Assembly: GCF_000517545.1 (NCBI RefSeq)
Contig: NZ_BAIV01000029.1
Span: forward strand, 1-64,000
Origin: Bacteroides reticulotermitis JCM 10512
GTDB taxonomy: Bacteria > Bacteroidota > Bacteroidia > Bacteroidales > Bacteroidaceae
Direction of reading: 5' to 3'
DNA: 64,000 bases
Positions 9,907-20,531 of the stretch are shown here, piece by piece (positions within the stretch are counted from its first letter, which is position 1; each line of letters opens with the position of its first letter). Under the pieces are notes generated by a model. The model was not told where the DNA came from and made no database searches. It was given only the letters and a program-made list of their open reading frames with translations. The position numbers were made by a program, and so were the translations under genes.

Positions 9907-9952
9907 GTATAATTATTTTATACATTTGAAAAAACTGTTGCTTTTCGTGCCT

Positions 9953-12633
9953 TTACTTATCTGTATTTCGCCCCGCTTCTGTTACTAGCTTCCTGATTTT
10001 TACGTTTAGGTTGTCAGCTTTCAGTAACTGTTCCAACGTGAGATGCATCCGGTAGCGCCAATAGTTGCGTGGGTTCGATGGTACATTAATACGTTCTTCT
10101 TTTACATCCGGATTTCGCCACTTGGCATCTATGGAGAGCCAGTCTTGTAACGCTAGAATACAAAGCATGGAGTTGCTGTTCAGATGATTGCGTACCACTT
10201 CTTCGCATAACTCGGGTGTTGCCACGGTAGGAGCAGTTCCATAATGTCTCAACATGGAATTATAGAATCGTTGGGTTTGTTGGTAATCTTCTTCCCACCA
10301 TCCTCGCAAGGTCGACATATCATGAGTTGATATGGTGCAAACCGAACGGTAGGGGTACTCACTAGGAATACCGAATTCATTGCTTGGATCTTTGGGCATT
10401 CGTTGAATCTCCAGGCTAAGGATGCGAAGCTCGTTCATAACCCAAGCTACGCAATCGGGAATCATGCCTAGATCTTCGCCACAGACAAGCATCCGCGTGG
10501 ATTGAGTCAGTTGCGGCAATTTTTTCATGGCTTGATGATACCAGAAGTCATTGTGTCGCTGATAATAGTAATGATCGTATAGCTTGTTAAAGTTATCTTT
10601 TTCTTGTTCATTCAACGAACGATAGATGTAATCATGTTGTACACTGATCCGGGGGTGATATTTACCGGATTCTTTGTTGTCGGGAATGAACAGGACATTG
10701 CTTATCAAAGCGTATAGTCCATCTCGAACCCATTTGCTATCGGCGTCTTCTTTTTCGGCGAAGTAGGCTTCTACTTTACGCTGGGTGTCGAACTCCGGTT
10801 TCAGGCGATAAATTCCTTCTGTATCCGTAGGCTCTATAAATGTTTGTTTTACAAAGTCGGTGTGAGGGCCAAACACTTGTTCGAGAAAATAATTGTGTAT
10901 GTAAGGGCGGAGATATTCTTCGCGGAAGGTGAGCCCAAAACTTTCGATCTCTTCCTTACTCATGGGTAACGATGGCACGAATTGTCCGAGTAATCCGTGG
11001 ACGGCATGCATGGGGATTTCCCAAATACGGAAAAAGCCCAGCAGATGATCGATGCGGTAAGCGTCGAAGTATTCGGCCATTTTCTGAAAGCGTTTCATCC
11101 ACCAGCGATAGCCGTCTTTCTCCATGACTTCCCAATTGTAAGTAGGAAATCCCCAGTTCTGCCCGTTTATGGAAAAATCATCGGGTGGAGCACCTGCTTG
11201 TCCGTTTAGGTTGAAATAATGCGGCTCTGTCCAGGCTTCAACACTGTTGCGCTGATTCCGATTGGAATATCTCCTTTGAGTACGACGCCATGTTTACGAG
11301 CGTACTTTGTGGCTGCCAGCAGTTGCAGATGCAGGTGATACTGGATGTAGTAGTAAATCGAGATGTGCGGGTAATCTGCCGATTCCGGCCGGCACATTCT
11401 TTCTATTTCATGGGTGTCATATGTCGTATACTTGGGCCATTGGCGAAAGTTGGGTGTATGATAAGCATCGCGCAGGTAGCTGAAAACGGCATACGGCTGC
11501 AACCATTCTTTGTTTGCTTCAAAAAAGATTTTGAATGCGTCGGATGCTAAAAGTGTTTCTCCTTCCTGTCGGAATATGAGATGAAAGAATTCCCATTTAA
11601 GTTGGTTGACCGCCTCATAGTCAATAGCCGGACGATCATTGATCTCTTTCTGTTTTTGACGGAAAAGTGCTTCCGCCTGCTTGTCCTTGAGTGTGCCCAT
11701 TTGTGATAGATCGGCATACATGGGGTGAAAAGCATATATAGAGATGCTGTTGTAAGGGTAGGAGTCCGTCCATGTATGTGTCATGGTCGTATCGTTGATG
11801 GGCAGAATCTGAATAACTCTTTGGTGGGTACTTACTGCCCAATCGATCATGAGTTGGAGGTCTCCGAAATCTCCTACACCAAAACTCTTAGCTGATTTAA
11901 GAGAGAAGACGGGAATGGCTACTCCAGTTCCTTTCCAAGTGGGGATTGAGAAATGAGCATACCGGTCGGAGATTATGAATGTCTCGTTTGTTTTCAGAAG
12001 AGGATCTGCCACGTAACGGTTGGGGTTGTTTTCCCAACACTCTGCGCGATTCTCTTTTCGATTGTATAGGATGAATTTATATTCCAACGGGAACTTCAGT
12101 TTGCTGGCATCGATCTCAGCGATCCATTCGGGAAAGTTATGGTCGCTCATCAGAACGGCTTTGTCCGGATTCCAGTTGCCCAGTGCTTTTTGGTTGCCGC
12201 ATACCGCCAGACAATAGTCTTTGTTGATACGCGGTGCATAGGCTTTAATTACGAACCCACTTTTATAACTCATCGGCATTTCTGCTTTATCGGGATGTGC
12301 CAGTAGCGATTCGGTAAATGCGGAGCTGTAAAGGTAAAGTTGCTCGGGAATATTTTTCCAAGCATCATTAATCCGGTATACTTTGCGGGAGTTACCCGAT
12401 AGGTGGAGTGTGCGTGGGAAGTTGTCCCACTCCCGGCGTATAATCTTGCCGTCGCATTCTATCTGATAGCTGTAAGTGAGGTCTATATCTTGTTCCGGTG
12501 AGTGAATTTCTACTTCTGTTTCCCAGTGGATACCGTCAATGGTGTGTAGGCGTACCGGTTCGGGAAACAGGTTAGCGATGTAAACCTCTTCGCCCCAACT
12601 GGTACGATATTCAATATGAAATGATACAATCAT
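9953..12633 (-). CDS. malQ: 4-alpha-glucanotransferase with N-terminal starch-binding domains (one frameshift)
   Basis: GH77 amylomaltase that transfers alpha-1,4-glucan segments during maltodextrin and glycogen metabolism. Two CBM20-like starch-binding domains occupy roughly residues 1-100 and 125-240. The GH77 catalytic domain begins near VFSLKSAKSFGVGDFGDL and includes FRIDHLLGFFRIWE, VCGEDLG (general acid) and ISTHDMSTLRGWW. The frame breaks near 11249-11253: GIS then runs out of register to a stop. Adding one C restores GISRNSVEAWTEPHYF followed by AGAPPDDFS and WGFPTYNW, all conserved GH77 blocks. The corrected length is 893 residues with frame closure. A second start at 11125 is therefore an artefact. 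Plant DPE2-type and Bacteroidota MalQ share this two-CBM20 architecture. Confidence 0.9.
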
Positions 12634-12750
12634 ATATTTCTGATTTAGGATGTATGCTAATGACTATGCAAGTATAAGATATTCTTTTCATATATCATCT
12701 ATTTGCTATCGAATAAATTATACAGAAAAGGAAGATGGAGATATATAAAA

Positions 12751-12782
12751 ACAGCGGGAAGTTGATTGGAACTTCCCGCTGT
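12751..12782 (-). terminator. Intrinsic terminator of nrdJ
   Basis: ACAGCGGGAAGTT pairs with AACTTCCCGCTGT around a 6-base loop. On the minus strand the stem is followed by TTTTATAT. It lies 30 bases beyond the nrdJ stop. Confidence 0.85.
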
Positions 12783-12811
12783 AATATCGTGTGATCACAC
12801 TTTTTGTTGGC

Positions 12812-15355
12812 TTATCCGCATCGAGATGACCCGCATGTGGTACATATCAGACAGCCTTCCTGGTAAACTAAAGTTTCGCTGCCGCAACTCGGACATCTTT
12901 TTCCTTTAGCTTCTGTGCCGTCCTGGATGTATTTTTTCAGTGCGCGTTCAACTCCGTTCTTCCAAGTGTTGATGTTTTCGCTGTGCAACTGCAAAGAACC
13001 TACCAGCTTAATTACTTGCTCGATGGGCATCCGGTAGCGAAGAACGCCTGAGATCAATTTGGCGTAGTTCCAATATTCTTTATTAAATTTTTCCGACAAC
13101 CCTTCAATCGTGGTTTTGTAGCCGCGCTTGTTTTCGAATTGGAAGTCGTAGCGTTTGTTTCCTTCTTCATCTACATTCTTGATAATTCGGCCCATGGTGA
13201 CACTCTTAGGTAATAAAATACCTTCATCATCATCTTGTAGTCCGGTAAATATCTCGTAGGGGTGTCCGTCTAATAGACCGACAAAAGCAACCCATTTCTC
13301 TTTGTTATTCTGGAAACGAACAACGTCTGCTTCTAGAACTTTGGGGCGTACTTCTACTACTGTAGGCGGTTTGCATGGAGGTAGTTCGTCTTTCTTGTCT
13401 TTATCGGCTTTGGCCGAGATCAAGACGCCTGAGCGAGAACCGTCACGATAAACCGTACAACCTTTACATCCGGATTTCCAAGCTTCCACATACAGGCGGT
13501 TTACCAGATCTTCGTCTACATCATTCGGAAGATTGATTGTTACGCTGATGGAGTGGTCTACCCATTTTTGGATTCTTCCTTGCATTTTTACTTTCATCAG
13601 CCAATCTACATCATTAGATGTGGCTTTATTGTAGGGAGATTGTGCAACGAGTTCGTCAATTTCTTCCTCCGTATATCGTTTAGCCGGATCAAATCCATTC
13701 GCTTCCATCCAAGTTACAAATTTATGGTGGAATACGATATATTCTTCAAATGCGTCACCGGTCTCATCCACAAAGTCAACATGTACATTGGTGTCATTTG
13801 GGTTGACTTTTCTTCTGCGTTTATACACAGGAAGGAACACCGGCTCAATACCTGAAGTGGTTTGTGTCATAAGGCTGGTTGTGCCGGTTGGAGCGATAGT
13901 TAAACAGGCAATGTTACGGCGGCCATACTTTTTCATGTTCTTGTATAGCTCCGGATCTGCCTCTGCCAAACGTTGGATGAATGGATTGTTTTGTTCGCGT
14001 TCGTTGTTGTAAATCTCAAACGCTCCGCGTTCTTTTGCCATTGCTACAGAAGAGCGATAGGCGTATAGGGCAACGACTTTATGCACATTTTCAGAGAACT
14101 CAGTAGCTTCTTCTGTTCCGTACCGTAATCCTAGAGCTGCTAACATATCTCCTTCGGCAGTAATACCAACTCCTGTACGACGTCCTTGTCCGCTCTTCTT
14201 GTATATTTTGTCCCATAATACGCGCTCCGACCGTTTTACTTCTTCGTTTTCCGGGTCGTCGTCAATCTTGTTGATGATGCGTTCGATCTTCTCTAGTTCC
14301 AGATCGATAATATCATCCATGATGCGCTGCGCTAACTCAACATGCTTTTTGAATAATTCGAAGTCGAAGTAAGCATTGGGTCTGAATGGGTTTACAACAT
14401 ACGAATATAAGTTGATAGCCAACAGGCGGCAAGAGTCATAGGGGCACAAAGGAATTTCACCGCAAGGATTGGTAGAAACCGTTCTATAGCCTAAATCAGC
14501 GTAACAATCGGGAACGGACTCACGAATGATCGTATCCCAGAAGAGTACTCCGGGTTCGGCCGATTTCCATGCGTTATGTACAATCTTCTTCCATAACGTA
14601 GCTGCTTCTATCTCTTTGGTGAAAGTGGGATTGGCAGCATCGATCGGATATTTTTGTATATAAGGCTTGCCGTTTATAGCTGCTTCCATAAATGCGTCAT
14701 CCAGCTTGACGGATACATTGGCTCCGGTCACTTTACCTTCAGTCATTTTAGCATCGATAAAAGCTTCCGAATCCGGATGGTTGATAGATACACTGAGCAT
14801 TAATGCACCACGGCGTCCATCTTGCGCAACTTCACGCGTGGAATTGGAATAACGTTCCATGAAAGGAACTAGTCCAGTGGATGTCAGGGCAGAGTTTTTA
14901 ACCGGAGAACCTTTGGGCCGGATATGAGAAAGGTCATGTCCTACACCACCGCGTCTTTTCATTAATTGTACTTGTTCTTCATCGATTTTGATGATTGCTC
15001 CGTATGAATCGGCAGCACCGTCAACACCAATAACAAAACAGTTGGATAAGGAGGCAACCTGATAATCATTTCCGATTCCGGTCATAGGACTTCCTTGAGG
15101 AACGATGTACTTGAAGTGATCTAATAAATCGTATAGTTCCTTGGCTGATAAAGCATTGGGGTACTTGGATTCTACACGAGCAATTTCGTTTGCTATTCTC
15201 CAGTGCATGTCTTCCGGAGATTTTTCATAGATGTTCCCAAAAGAGTCTTTAACTGCGTACTTGTTTACCCAAACTCTGGCTGCAAGCTCATCGCCTTGGA
15301 AATATCGTAAAGATTCTTCGTAGGCTTCATCATAAGAATAAATTTGCTTTTCCAC
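12812..15355 (-). CDS. nrdJ: Adenosylcobalamin-dependent (class II) ribonucleotide reductase
   Basis: Reduces ribonucleotides to deoxyribonucleotides using adenosylcobalamin to generate the thiyl radical. Conserved blocks include LSNCFV near residue 103, the active-site loop STNPCGEIPLCPYDS near 312 with the radical-carrying Cys, and LTIAPTGTTS near 475. A C-terminal zinc-ribbon pair CPSCG...CTTCGSSRCG carries the redox cysteines. I chose a GTG start at 15355 (VEKQIYSYDEAYEE), which matches the family N-terminus. An ATG at 15433 overlaps the promoter box at 15431-15438 and is unlikely. About 847 residues. The gene links DNA precursor synthesis to the B12 uptake genes 30 kb away. No B12 riboswitch precedes it. 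Confidence 0.92.
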   Translation of the reverse strand: MEKQIYSYDEAYEESLRYFQGDELAARVWVNKYAVKDSFGNIYEKSPEDMHWRIANEIARVESKYPNALSAKELYDLLDHFKYIVPQGSPMTGIGNDYQVASLSNCFVIGVDGAADSYGAIIKIDEEQVQLMKRRGGVGHDLSHIRPKGSPVKNSALTSTGLVPFMERYSNSTREVAQDGRRGALMLSVSINHPDSEAFIDAKMTEGKVTGANVSVKLDDAFMEAAINGKPYIQKYPIDAANPTFTKEIEAATLWKKIVHNAWKSAEPGVLFWDTIIRESVPDCYADLGYRTVSTNPCGEIPLCPYDSCRLLAINLYSYVVNPFRPNAYFDFELFKKHVELAQRIMDDIIDLELEKIERIINKIDDDPENEEVKRSERVLWDKIYKKSGQGRRTGVGITAEGDMLAALGLRYGTEEATEFSENVHKVVALYAYRSSVAMAKERGAFEIYNNEREQNNPFIQRLAEADPELYKNMKKYGRRNIACLTIAPTGTTSLMTQTTSGIEPVFLPVYKRRRKVNPNDTNVHVDFVDETGDAFEEYIVFHHKFVTWMEANGFDPAKRYTEEEIDELVAQSPYNKATSNDVDWLMKVKMQGRIQKWVDHSISVTINLPNDVDEDLVNRLYVEAWKSGCKGCTVYRDGSRSGVLISAKADKDKKDELPPCKPPTVVEVRPKVLEADVVRFQNNKEKWVAFVGLLDGHPYEIFTGLQDDDEGILLPKSVTMGRIIKNVDEEGNKRYDFQFENKRGYKTTIEGLSEKFNKEYWNYAKLISGVLRYRMPIEQVIKLVGSLQLHSENINTWKNGVERALKKYIQDGTEAKGKRCPSCGSETLVYQEGCLICTTCGSSRCG

Positions 15356-15430
15356 GATGTTGTATATCTTTGAATTTATTATTAAATAAGTAATTTGTAG
15401 AAGTTTACTTACCGCTAATAAATGCGACTG

Positions 15431-15438
15431 CAAAGCTA
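15431..15438 (-). promoter_or_regulatory. Bacteroidota -7 promoter box for nrdJ
   Basis: CAAAGCTA reads TAGCTTTG on the minus strand, 75 bases before the GTG start at 15355. Its position argues against a start codon at 15433. Confidence 0.55.
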
Positions 15439-15620
15439 ATAATGTTTTTCAAACTATCAAAATAAAAATGAATTATTTTATTGGCTTACTGCAAGTTGTC
15501 TATTTAATAATGGTAACTTGCTGATAAACAATTAAATTATAATATTGTTCACTCGATAAAGTTTTCCAAAAAGAAAATTATAATATTTTAGCGATATAAT
15601 AATATAATATGGCTTTTTTG

Positions 15621-15628
15621 TATCTTTG
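15621..15628 (+). promoter_or_regulatory. Bacteroidota -7 promoter box
   Basis: TATCTTTG, 12 bases before the ATG at 15641, implying a very short leader for the nitroreductase gene. Confidence 0.6.
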
Positions 15629-15640
15629 CAAAAAAAAGAC

Positions 15641-16381
15641 ATGTTTGAATCAGTAAAGAACCGAAGGACTATTAGGAAATATCAGCAGAAAGATATTGCG
15701 CCTGATTTGTTAAATGATTTGCTTGAAACCTCTTTCAGGGCTTCTACCACGGGGGGGATGCAACTTTATAGTGTGATTGTTACCCGTGACGAGGAGATGA
15801 AAGCTAAATTGTCGCCAGCTCATTTTAATCAGCCCATGGTGAAAGGTGCTCCTGTTGTGCTTACATTTTGTGCGGATTTTCGTCGTTTTAGTCTGTGGTG
15901 TGAACAACGAAATGCACTCCCCGGATATAATAACCTAATGTCATTTATGAATGCGACAATGGATACCTTATTGGTAACTCAGACATTTTGTACGTTGGCA
16001 GAGGAGGTTGGTTTGGGTATTTGCTACATCGGGACTACAACTTACAATCCTCAGATGATAATTGATACGCTTCATTTACCGGAATTAGTGTTTCCTATCA
16101 CAACCATAACCGTTGGTTATCCTGATGGTATGCCTGCACAAGTAGATCGCCTTCCATTGGAGGCAGCGGTTCATGAAGAGGTTTATCATGATTATACTCC
16201 AGAAGATATCAATCGTTTGTATGCTGAAAAGGAGTCACTTCCGGAAAACAAGCAATTTATAAAAGAGAATAATAAAGAAACGCTGGCTCAGGTTTTTACA
16301 GATGTACGTTATACCAAGAAGGATAATGAATTTATGTCTGAGAATTTATTGAAAGTTCTTCGTCAACAAGGTTTTCTTTAG
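15641..16381 (+). CDS. Nitroreductase family flavoprotein
   Basis: FMN-dependent NAD(P)H oxidoreductase of the nitroreductase fold, 246 residues. The N-terminal FESVKNRRTIRKYQ is the RRSxRxY FMN-binding motif, GAPVVLTFCAD lies in the central sheet, and GLGICYIGTT near residue 130 is the second FMN-contacting block. The C-terminal 50 residues extend beyond the typical core, as in NfsA-like members. I chose the ATG at 15641 over the TTG at 15626, because the TTG overlaps the promoter box. It is a single-gene unit convergent with dnaA. The natural substrate is unknown. Confidence 0.85.
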   Translation: MFESVKNRRTIRKYQQKDIAPDLLNDLLETSFRASTTGGMQLYSVIVTRDEEMKAKLSPAHFNQPMVKGAPVVLTFCADFRRFSLWCEQRNALPGYNNLMSFMNATMDTLLVTQTFCTLAEEVGLGICYIGTTTYNPQMIIDTLHLPELVFPITTITVGYPDGMPAQVDRLPLEAAVHEEVYHDYTPEDINRLYAEKESLPENKQFIKENNKETLAQVFTDVRYTKKDNEFMSENLLKVLRQQGFL

Positions 16382-16390
16382 AACAAATGG

Positions 16391-16452
16391 ATTAAGTGTA
16401 AGATGTAAATTCCTGCTTTACAGTTATATGTGATTTACATCTTATACTTAAT
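16391..16452. terminator. Bidirectional terminator between nitroreductase and dnaA
   Basis: Twenty-base arms (16391-16410 and 16433-16452), near-perfect, with a 22-base loop in the convergent gap. The right arm abuts the dnaA stop. Confidence 0.65.
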
Positions 16453-17863
16453 TACGCTTTCTTTTTGAGAGTAGCTTCGATTGTTTTCACCTCACTGTTG
16501 AAGTTCTTGTCAACTTCAATCTGTCCTTTCACCGTTTTGCAGGCGTGTAATACAGTTGCATGATCCTTATTTCCAATAAACTTACCTATCTTCGAGGTTG
16601 AGAAATCGGTGTACTTCTTGGCCAAGAACATGGCGATCTGCCGGGCTTGAACCACTTCTCTTTTTCGTGACTTTGTATGTATGGTAGCCGCTTCGAGATC
16701 AAAGTGTTTGCATACTACTTTTAGAATGTCGTCAATGGTTACGGCTTTCGTTTCATTCTGGACAACTCCGCGTACGATATGTTGTGTTAAATCCAGATCG
16801 ATCTCTTTATTAAAGATCGTAGAACGCGCCATAATGGCAATTACAATTCCTTCCAAGTCACGAACGCTCTCATTTACATTCTCTGCAATGTACTCGATTA
16901 CTTCCGGTGGAAATTGTAAACCGTCACGATGTATTTTGTTGCGGAGTATATTCTTGCGGAGCTCTACAGTGGGCTTTTCAAGCTCAGCTACCATCCCCCA
17001 TTTAAAACGGTTAATAACCTTTCTTCCATCCCCTGGAGTAAGATCGGGGCACGGTCGGATGTTAGTATTAACTGTTTGCCATTTTGGTGTAGGTGATTGA
17101 AAATATGGAAGAACGTGTTTTGCGTTTTGGTAACTCCGGCAAATTCTTGTATGTCATCAATAATTAATACATCGATGGTCTGGTAGAAGTTTATAAAGTC
17201 ATTGGTGGTATTGTTACGTACCGAGTCAGTGTATTGCACCTGAAATAAATGAGCTGAAACATAGAGTACTCTTTTACCTTGATGTAATTCTTTGATTTTG
17301 GTTCCAATGGCATTGGCAAGGTGTGTTTTCCCTACGCCGGAAGCTCCATAAAGGAATAGCGGATTAAAAGCTGTTCCCGCAGGATTCTGTGCAACTGCTT
17401 CTGCTACACTTCTTGATAATTTATTGCTGTACCCTTCGATGAAATTCTCGAAGTTGTAGTTCGGGTTTAGATGTGGATCTAAGTCTTGCACAGCCGGGGC
17501 TTTAAAAAAGCCAGGGGCTTTATTGCCGTCGGTTATGTTTTTAGGCGTAATAGCGGTTGAGCGATTACTAGCCTCAAGATTTACTGTTTGATTGGGAATT
17601 GAAGTTTTGTCTACAGTAACATTGTACATCAACTTGGTTCCTTCGCCAATAGCCTTGTAGAGCGTCTTACGAAGTAAATCGACAAATTTCTCTTCCAGTA
17701 TTTCATAGAAAAACTGGCTGGGTATTTGTACAATTAGCGTTTTGTCCTCGAATTTTAGGGGGACAATAGGGGCAAACCAAGTGTTATATGTCGTCTCAGG
17801 AACATTGTCTTTAATAATTTCGAGACAGCGGTTCCAAAGTACAACATGATTTGATTTAATCAT
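16452..17863 (-). CDS. dnaA: Chromosomal replication initiator DnaA (one frameshift)
   Basis: The AAA+ ATPase that binds DnaA boxes and opens oriC. Domain I (residues 1-90), a linker with NYNFENFIEG, Walker A GASGVGKTH near 171, Walker B LIIDDIQ near 232, and the C-terminal DNA-binding helix-turn-helix with GNKDHATVLHA near 435 are all present. The frame breaks after MEERLL. The plus-strand GG at 17009-17010 appears to have lost one G. Restoring it gives LLTRFKWGMVAELEKP, exactly the conserved sensor-II region, and a 470-residue protein with frame closure. Because dnaA is essential, this break is almost certainly a sequencing error. I could not identify a DnaA-box cluster or AT-rich unwinding element in the flanks, so I do not call an origin. 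Confidence 0.95.
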
Positions 17864-18215
17864 AGTGACTTTAATACATTTATTAAATTAAGCAAAACTT
17901 CTACGATTGCAAAATTGGGAATCTTATTTGAAAAAAACAAATCTTCTTTTTTCTTGCTTTTTCCGTAAAATCAATAATCGGTTTACATTCAGCTACTTAA
18001 GTGTTTTGAGTGTGAAGACTCACTCTTGTGCCTGTTTGTTTTTTAATAAGCCTCTGTATATAAGGGTTTTGTCATTAAAATATCCTCATTTGTTCAATGA
18101 AAACCAGTTAGGCTAATAATATAACTTTTACTATGTAGACTGACTTTGCAAAGCATTATTGTTGCTATTACCCTTAGGCGCTTATTTAGATGAAATCTAT
18201 ATAAGGCAAAAATGA
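17864..18215. other. AT-rich intergenic region upstream of dnaA
   Basis: 352 bases between the MCE gene and dnaA. I see no TAnnTTTG box in the right orientation, no clear DnaA-box cluster and no credible ORF. It presumably holds the dnaA promoter. Confidence 0.35.
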
Positions 18216-19109
18216 CTACTTATTTTTTTTGCCGAAAAGTGAAAAGTGCACATATCGTTTAGGGTTCGCTTTCAGGTCTTCGAGCAAGCTGGCTGCATTG
18301 GCAGTAGTCTCGTTTAAGTTGTTGTATAAATTCGGATCGTTAAGTAGTAAACCGACCGTGTTATCTTTATTGTTTAATTTTTCTGTAATTGTTTTTACGT
18401 TAGAAAGTGTCGCGTCTATTTTCTGAAAAGTCGCCTTATAGTCAATTTCTTTGAGACTGTTGCTGATGACAACAAAGTTATCGCCGATGATATTGAGCTT
18501 GTTAGTTAGTTGCGGGATATCTTTGCTCATCAAGTTTTTCATTTGAGCGCTGGCTACTGCCAGATTGGCTGTTGTCTTTTCGACAGAATGCAGCGTAGCA
18601 GGAATGCTTTTGTCTCCTAAAATTGTATTGAGGGAGGTAAGTATCGAGTCCATTTTAGGCAACATGTTTTTTATTTCCGGCATCAGTTCCGCAACGCTTT
18701 CCATCATTCCGTTATTTAAGGTCCCCGGTATGGTATCGCCAACCATATATTTTTCTCGCGGATTGTTAGCCAAAAGAATATTCATGCGTACTCCTCCCAT
18801 CAATTCGGCGACTAATTCGGCCGAGCTTCCTTTGGGGATACGCAACTCTGTATCTAGTTCAACTTCGACAAGGACATTGCCGGGATTAGTATAGTCATAG
18901 AGAATATCGCGTACGATACCGACCCGAACTCCGTCTGCAAATACAGGGCTAGATTTCGTTAGGCCATTGACATTCTCGAATTTTGCATAAAAATAGCTTG
19001 ATGGTTGGAACATATGTATGCCTTTCAACCAGTTGATCCCATAAATGAGTATGCATAAGGCGATAATGCCTGCGATTCCTATTCTAACTTCTTTTGTTAT
19101 GTACTTCAT
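18216..19109 (-). CDS. MlaD/MCE family lipid-transport protein
   Basis: A single-MCE-domain protein of 297 residues. One N-terminal transmembrane helix (residues about 9-28, IGIAGIIALCILIYGINWL) anchors it in the inner membrane. The MCE domain follows (about 37-115, with GLTKSSPVFADGVRVG), and then a long helical, coiled-coil-like tail predicted to reach into the periplasm. In other bacteria MlaD hexamers bind phospholipids with the MlaEF ABC transporter. No MlaE/F partner genes are adjacent here. It lies 8 bases downstream of an amidase gene, so the two are an operon, which ties it to envelope maintenance. Confidence 0.88.
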   Translation of the reverse strand: MKYITKEVRIGIAGIIALCILIYGINWLKGIHMFQPSSYFYAKFENVNGLTKSSPVFADGVRVGIVRDILYDYTNPGNVLVEVELDTELRIPKGSSAELVAELMGGVRMNILLANNPREKYMVGDTIPGTLNNGMMESVAELMPEIKNMLPKMDSILTSLNTILGDKSIPATLHSVEKTTANLAVASAQMKNLMSKDIPQLTNKLNIIGDNFVVISNSLKEIDYKATFQKIDATLSNVKTITEKLNNKDNTVGLLLNDPNLYNNLNETTANAASLLEDLKANPKRYVHFSLFGKKNK

Positions 19110-19117
19110 CTTATCTT

Positions 19118-20389
19118 TTATTTATTTCTTCTTCTTTTGAATTCGGATATTGCTTCATTGATATTCATCTTCTCTCCATTGCGGAAAGCAATAATGAAGG
19201 CATCTTTAAATTGTGTGGCTATGCTTCTTCTCGTTCGTAGCACTTGATTGTAATCGGGAGAAGCTCCATAGGTGTATTTTAAGATTCCTCCTTCTTTGTA
19301 ATACTCAACATCCTTTAAACCTTTCAGGCGTTTGTCATTCTTGGATAATGGCTGAGACGATGTGAGTATCTGTATCTTGAACAGAATTTCGCTATCATTC
19401 GCCGCACTCTCAACAACGGTAGGCCGGTTCTTGTTGGTAGATGATCTGGAGGTTGTTCTTTGAGTTTTGTTAGCAGCAATCAATGGTTCGCGGGGAGTTT
19501 CTACTACTTGCGTATCTGAATCCGCTTCAATTATTTCGGGCGTGCTGATAGTAGCAAGCTCTTCTGTCTCACTCGGAATTATTGTTCGGCTACTTCCGGT
19601 CAGGCGCAGCTCATGTTCCCGTTTGTAATTTAAGAATGCCCGATAGATTCCTTTTGCCATTGTGGCGGTACCTTCTTCGGAGTTTAAATACCTTTCTTCC
19701 TCGGGGGTTGATATAAAGCCTAGCTCGATTAGGATACTAGGCATGGCACTTGCTTTTAGCACAAGAAACCCTGCTTGGTGTACACCCCGGTCTACCCGTT
19801 TGCATGTTTGACGGAACTGTTTCTGAATGAGTGACGCTAAGTGCACGCTATGTTCCATGTATTTATCTTGCATGAACTCGAAAATAATATACGATTCGGC
19901 AGAATTCGGATTGAAGCCGGCGTATCGTGTTTTGTAATCACTTTCATAGAGGATTACAGAGTTCTCTCGTTTGGCTACTTCTAAGTTCGCTTCGGATTTA
20001 GCAAGTCCTAAAGTCCAGGTGGATGCACCTTTGGCTGTTCGATTATTAGCTAATGCATTGGTGTGTATCGAGATAAATAGATCGGCATTCGCGTTATTGG
20101 CTATCTCCGCACGACGATTTAAAGGAATAAATACATCTTTATTTCGTGTATAAATCACTTTCACGTCATTGCAGTTCTGTTTAATGAGATTGCCGAACTT
20201 TAAAGCAACATTTAAATTAATGTTTTTTTCTTTGGAGGTCTTCCCGATAGCTCCGGGATCATGTCCACCATGTCCGGCGTCTATGACTACCACGAAGTCT
20301 TTACCCCATAAATTAGTGGTGCAAAAAGGCGAAGCAACTAGCCAGAAGCAAAGAGATAGGTGTAATATGTACAGTTTACTGGACTTCAT
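19118..20389 (-). CDS. N-acetylmuramoyl-L-alanine amidase (Amidase_3) with SPOR-like C-terminus
   Basis: A periplasmic zinc amidase that cleaves the MurNAc-L-Ala bond of peptidoglycan. It has a signal peptide (residues 1-29), the first zinc motif IDAGHGGHDPGAIG near 37, SIHTNA near 104 with the second zinc His, and the catalytic Glu in SILIELGFIS near 217. After a Ser/Thr-rich linker (280-335), the last 80 residues resemble a SPOR-type peptidoglycan-binding fold. That would target the enzyme to septal denuded glycan. The total of 423 residues fits AmiC-like Bacteroidota enzymes. The MCE gene follows within 8 bases. Confidence 0.9.
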   Translation of the reverse strand: MKSSKLYILHLSLCFWLVASPFCTTNLWGKDFVVVIDAGHGGHDPGAIGKTSKEKNINLNVALKFGNLIKQNCNDVKVIYTRNKDVFIPLNRRAEIANNANADLFISIHTNALANNRTAKGASTWTLGLAKSEANLEVAKRENSVILYESDYKTRYAGFNPNSAESYIIFEFMQDKYMEHSVHLASLIQKQFRQTCKRVDRGVHQAGFLVLKASAMPSILIELGFISTPEEERYLNSEEGTATMAKGIYRAFLNYKREHELRLTGSSRTIIPSETEELATISTPEIIEADSDTQVVETPREPLIAANKTQRTTSRSSTNKNRPTVVESAANDSEILFKIQILTSSQPLSKNDKRLKGLKDVEYYKEGGILKYTYGASPDYNQVLRTRRSIATQFKDAFIIAFRNGEKMNINEAISEFKRRRNK

Positions 20390-20405
20390 ATTCTAATTTA
20401 ATATG

Positions 20406-20413
20406 CAAATGTA
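20406..20413 (-). promoter_or_regulatory. Bacteroidota -7 promoter box
   Basis: CAAATGTA reads TACATTTG on the minus strand, 17 bases before the amidase start. Confidence 0.5.
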
Positions 20414-20531
20414 GTAGAAATTTGCAGAAAACTGATGCTTTGCTTTTAAGTTTTGTGTTTTTTTCGGTTTAGTCATCGATTTTATCCTGAAATCTGTGTT
20501 ACTTTGTCGTTTGAAGTTAAAATGTATAGCA

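Noticed and set aside
9953..11125. A separate 390-residue glucanotransferase gene
   Set aside because: It lacks the N-terminal half of GH77. One added base joins it in frame with the upstream ORF through conserved blocks.
17864..18215. Origin of replication next to dnaA
   Set aside because: No cluster of DnaA-box-like nonamers or AT-rich 13-mers was visible. In many Bacteroidota oriC is not adjacent to dnaA.
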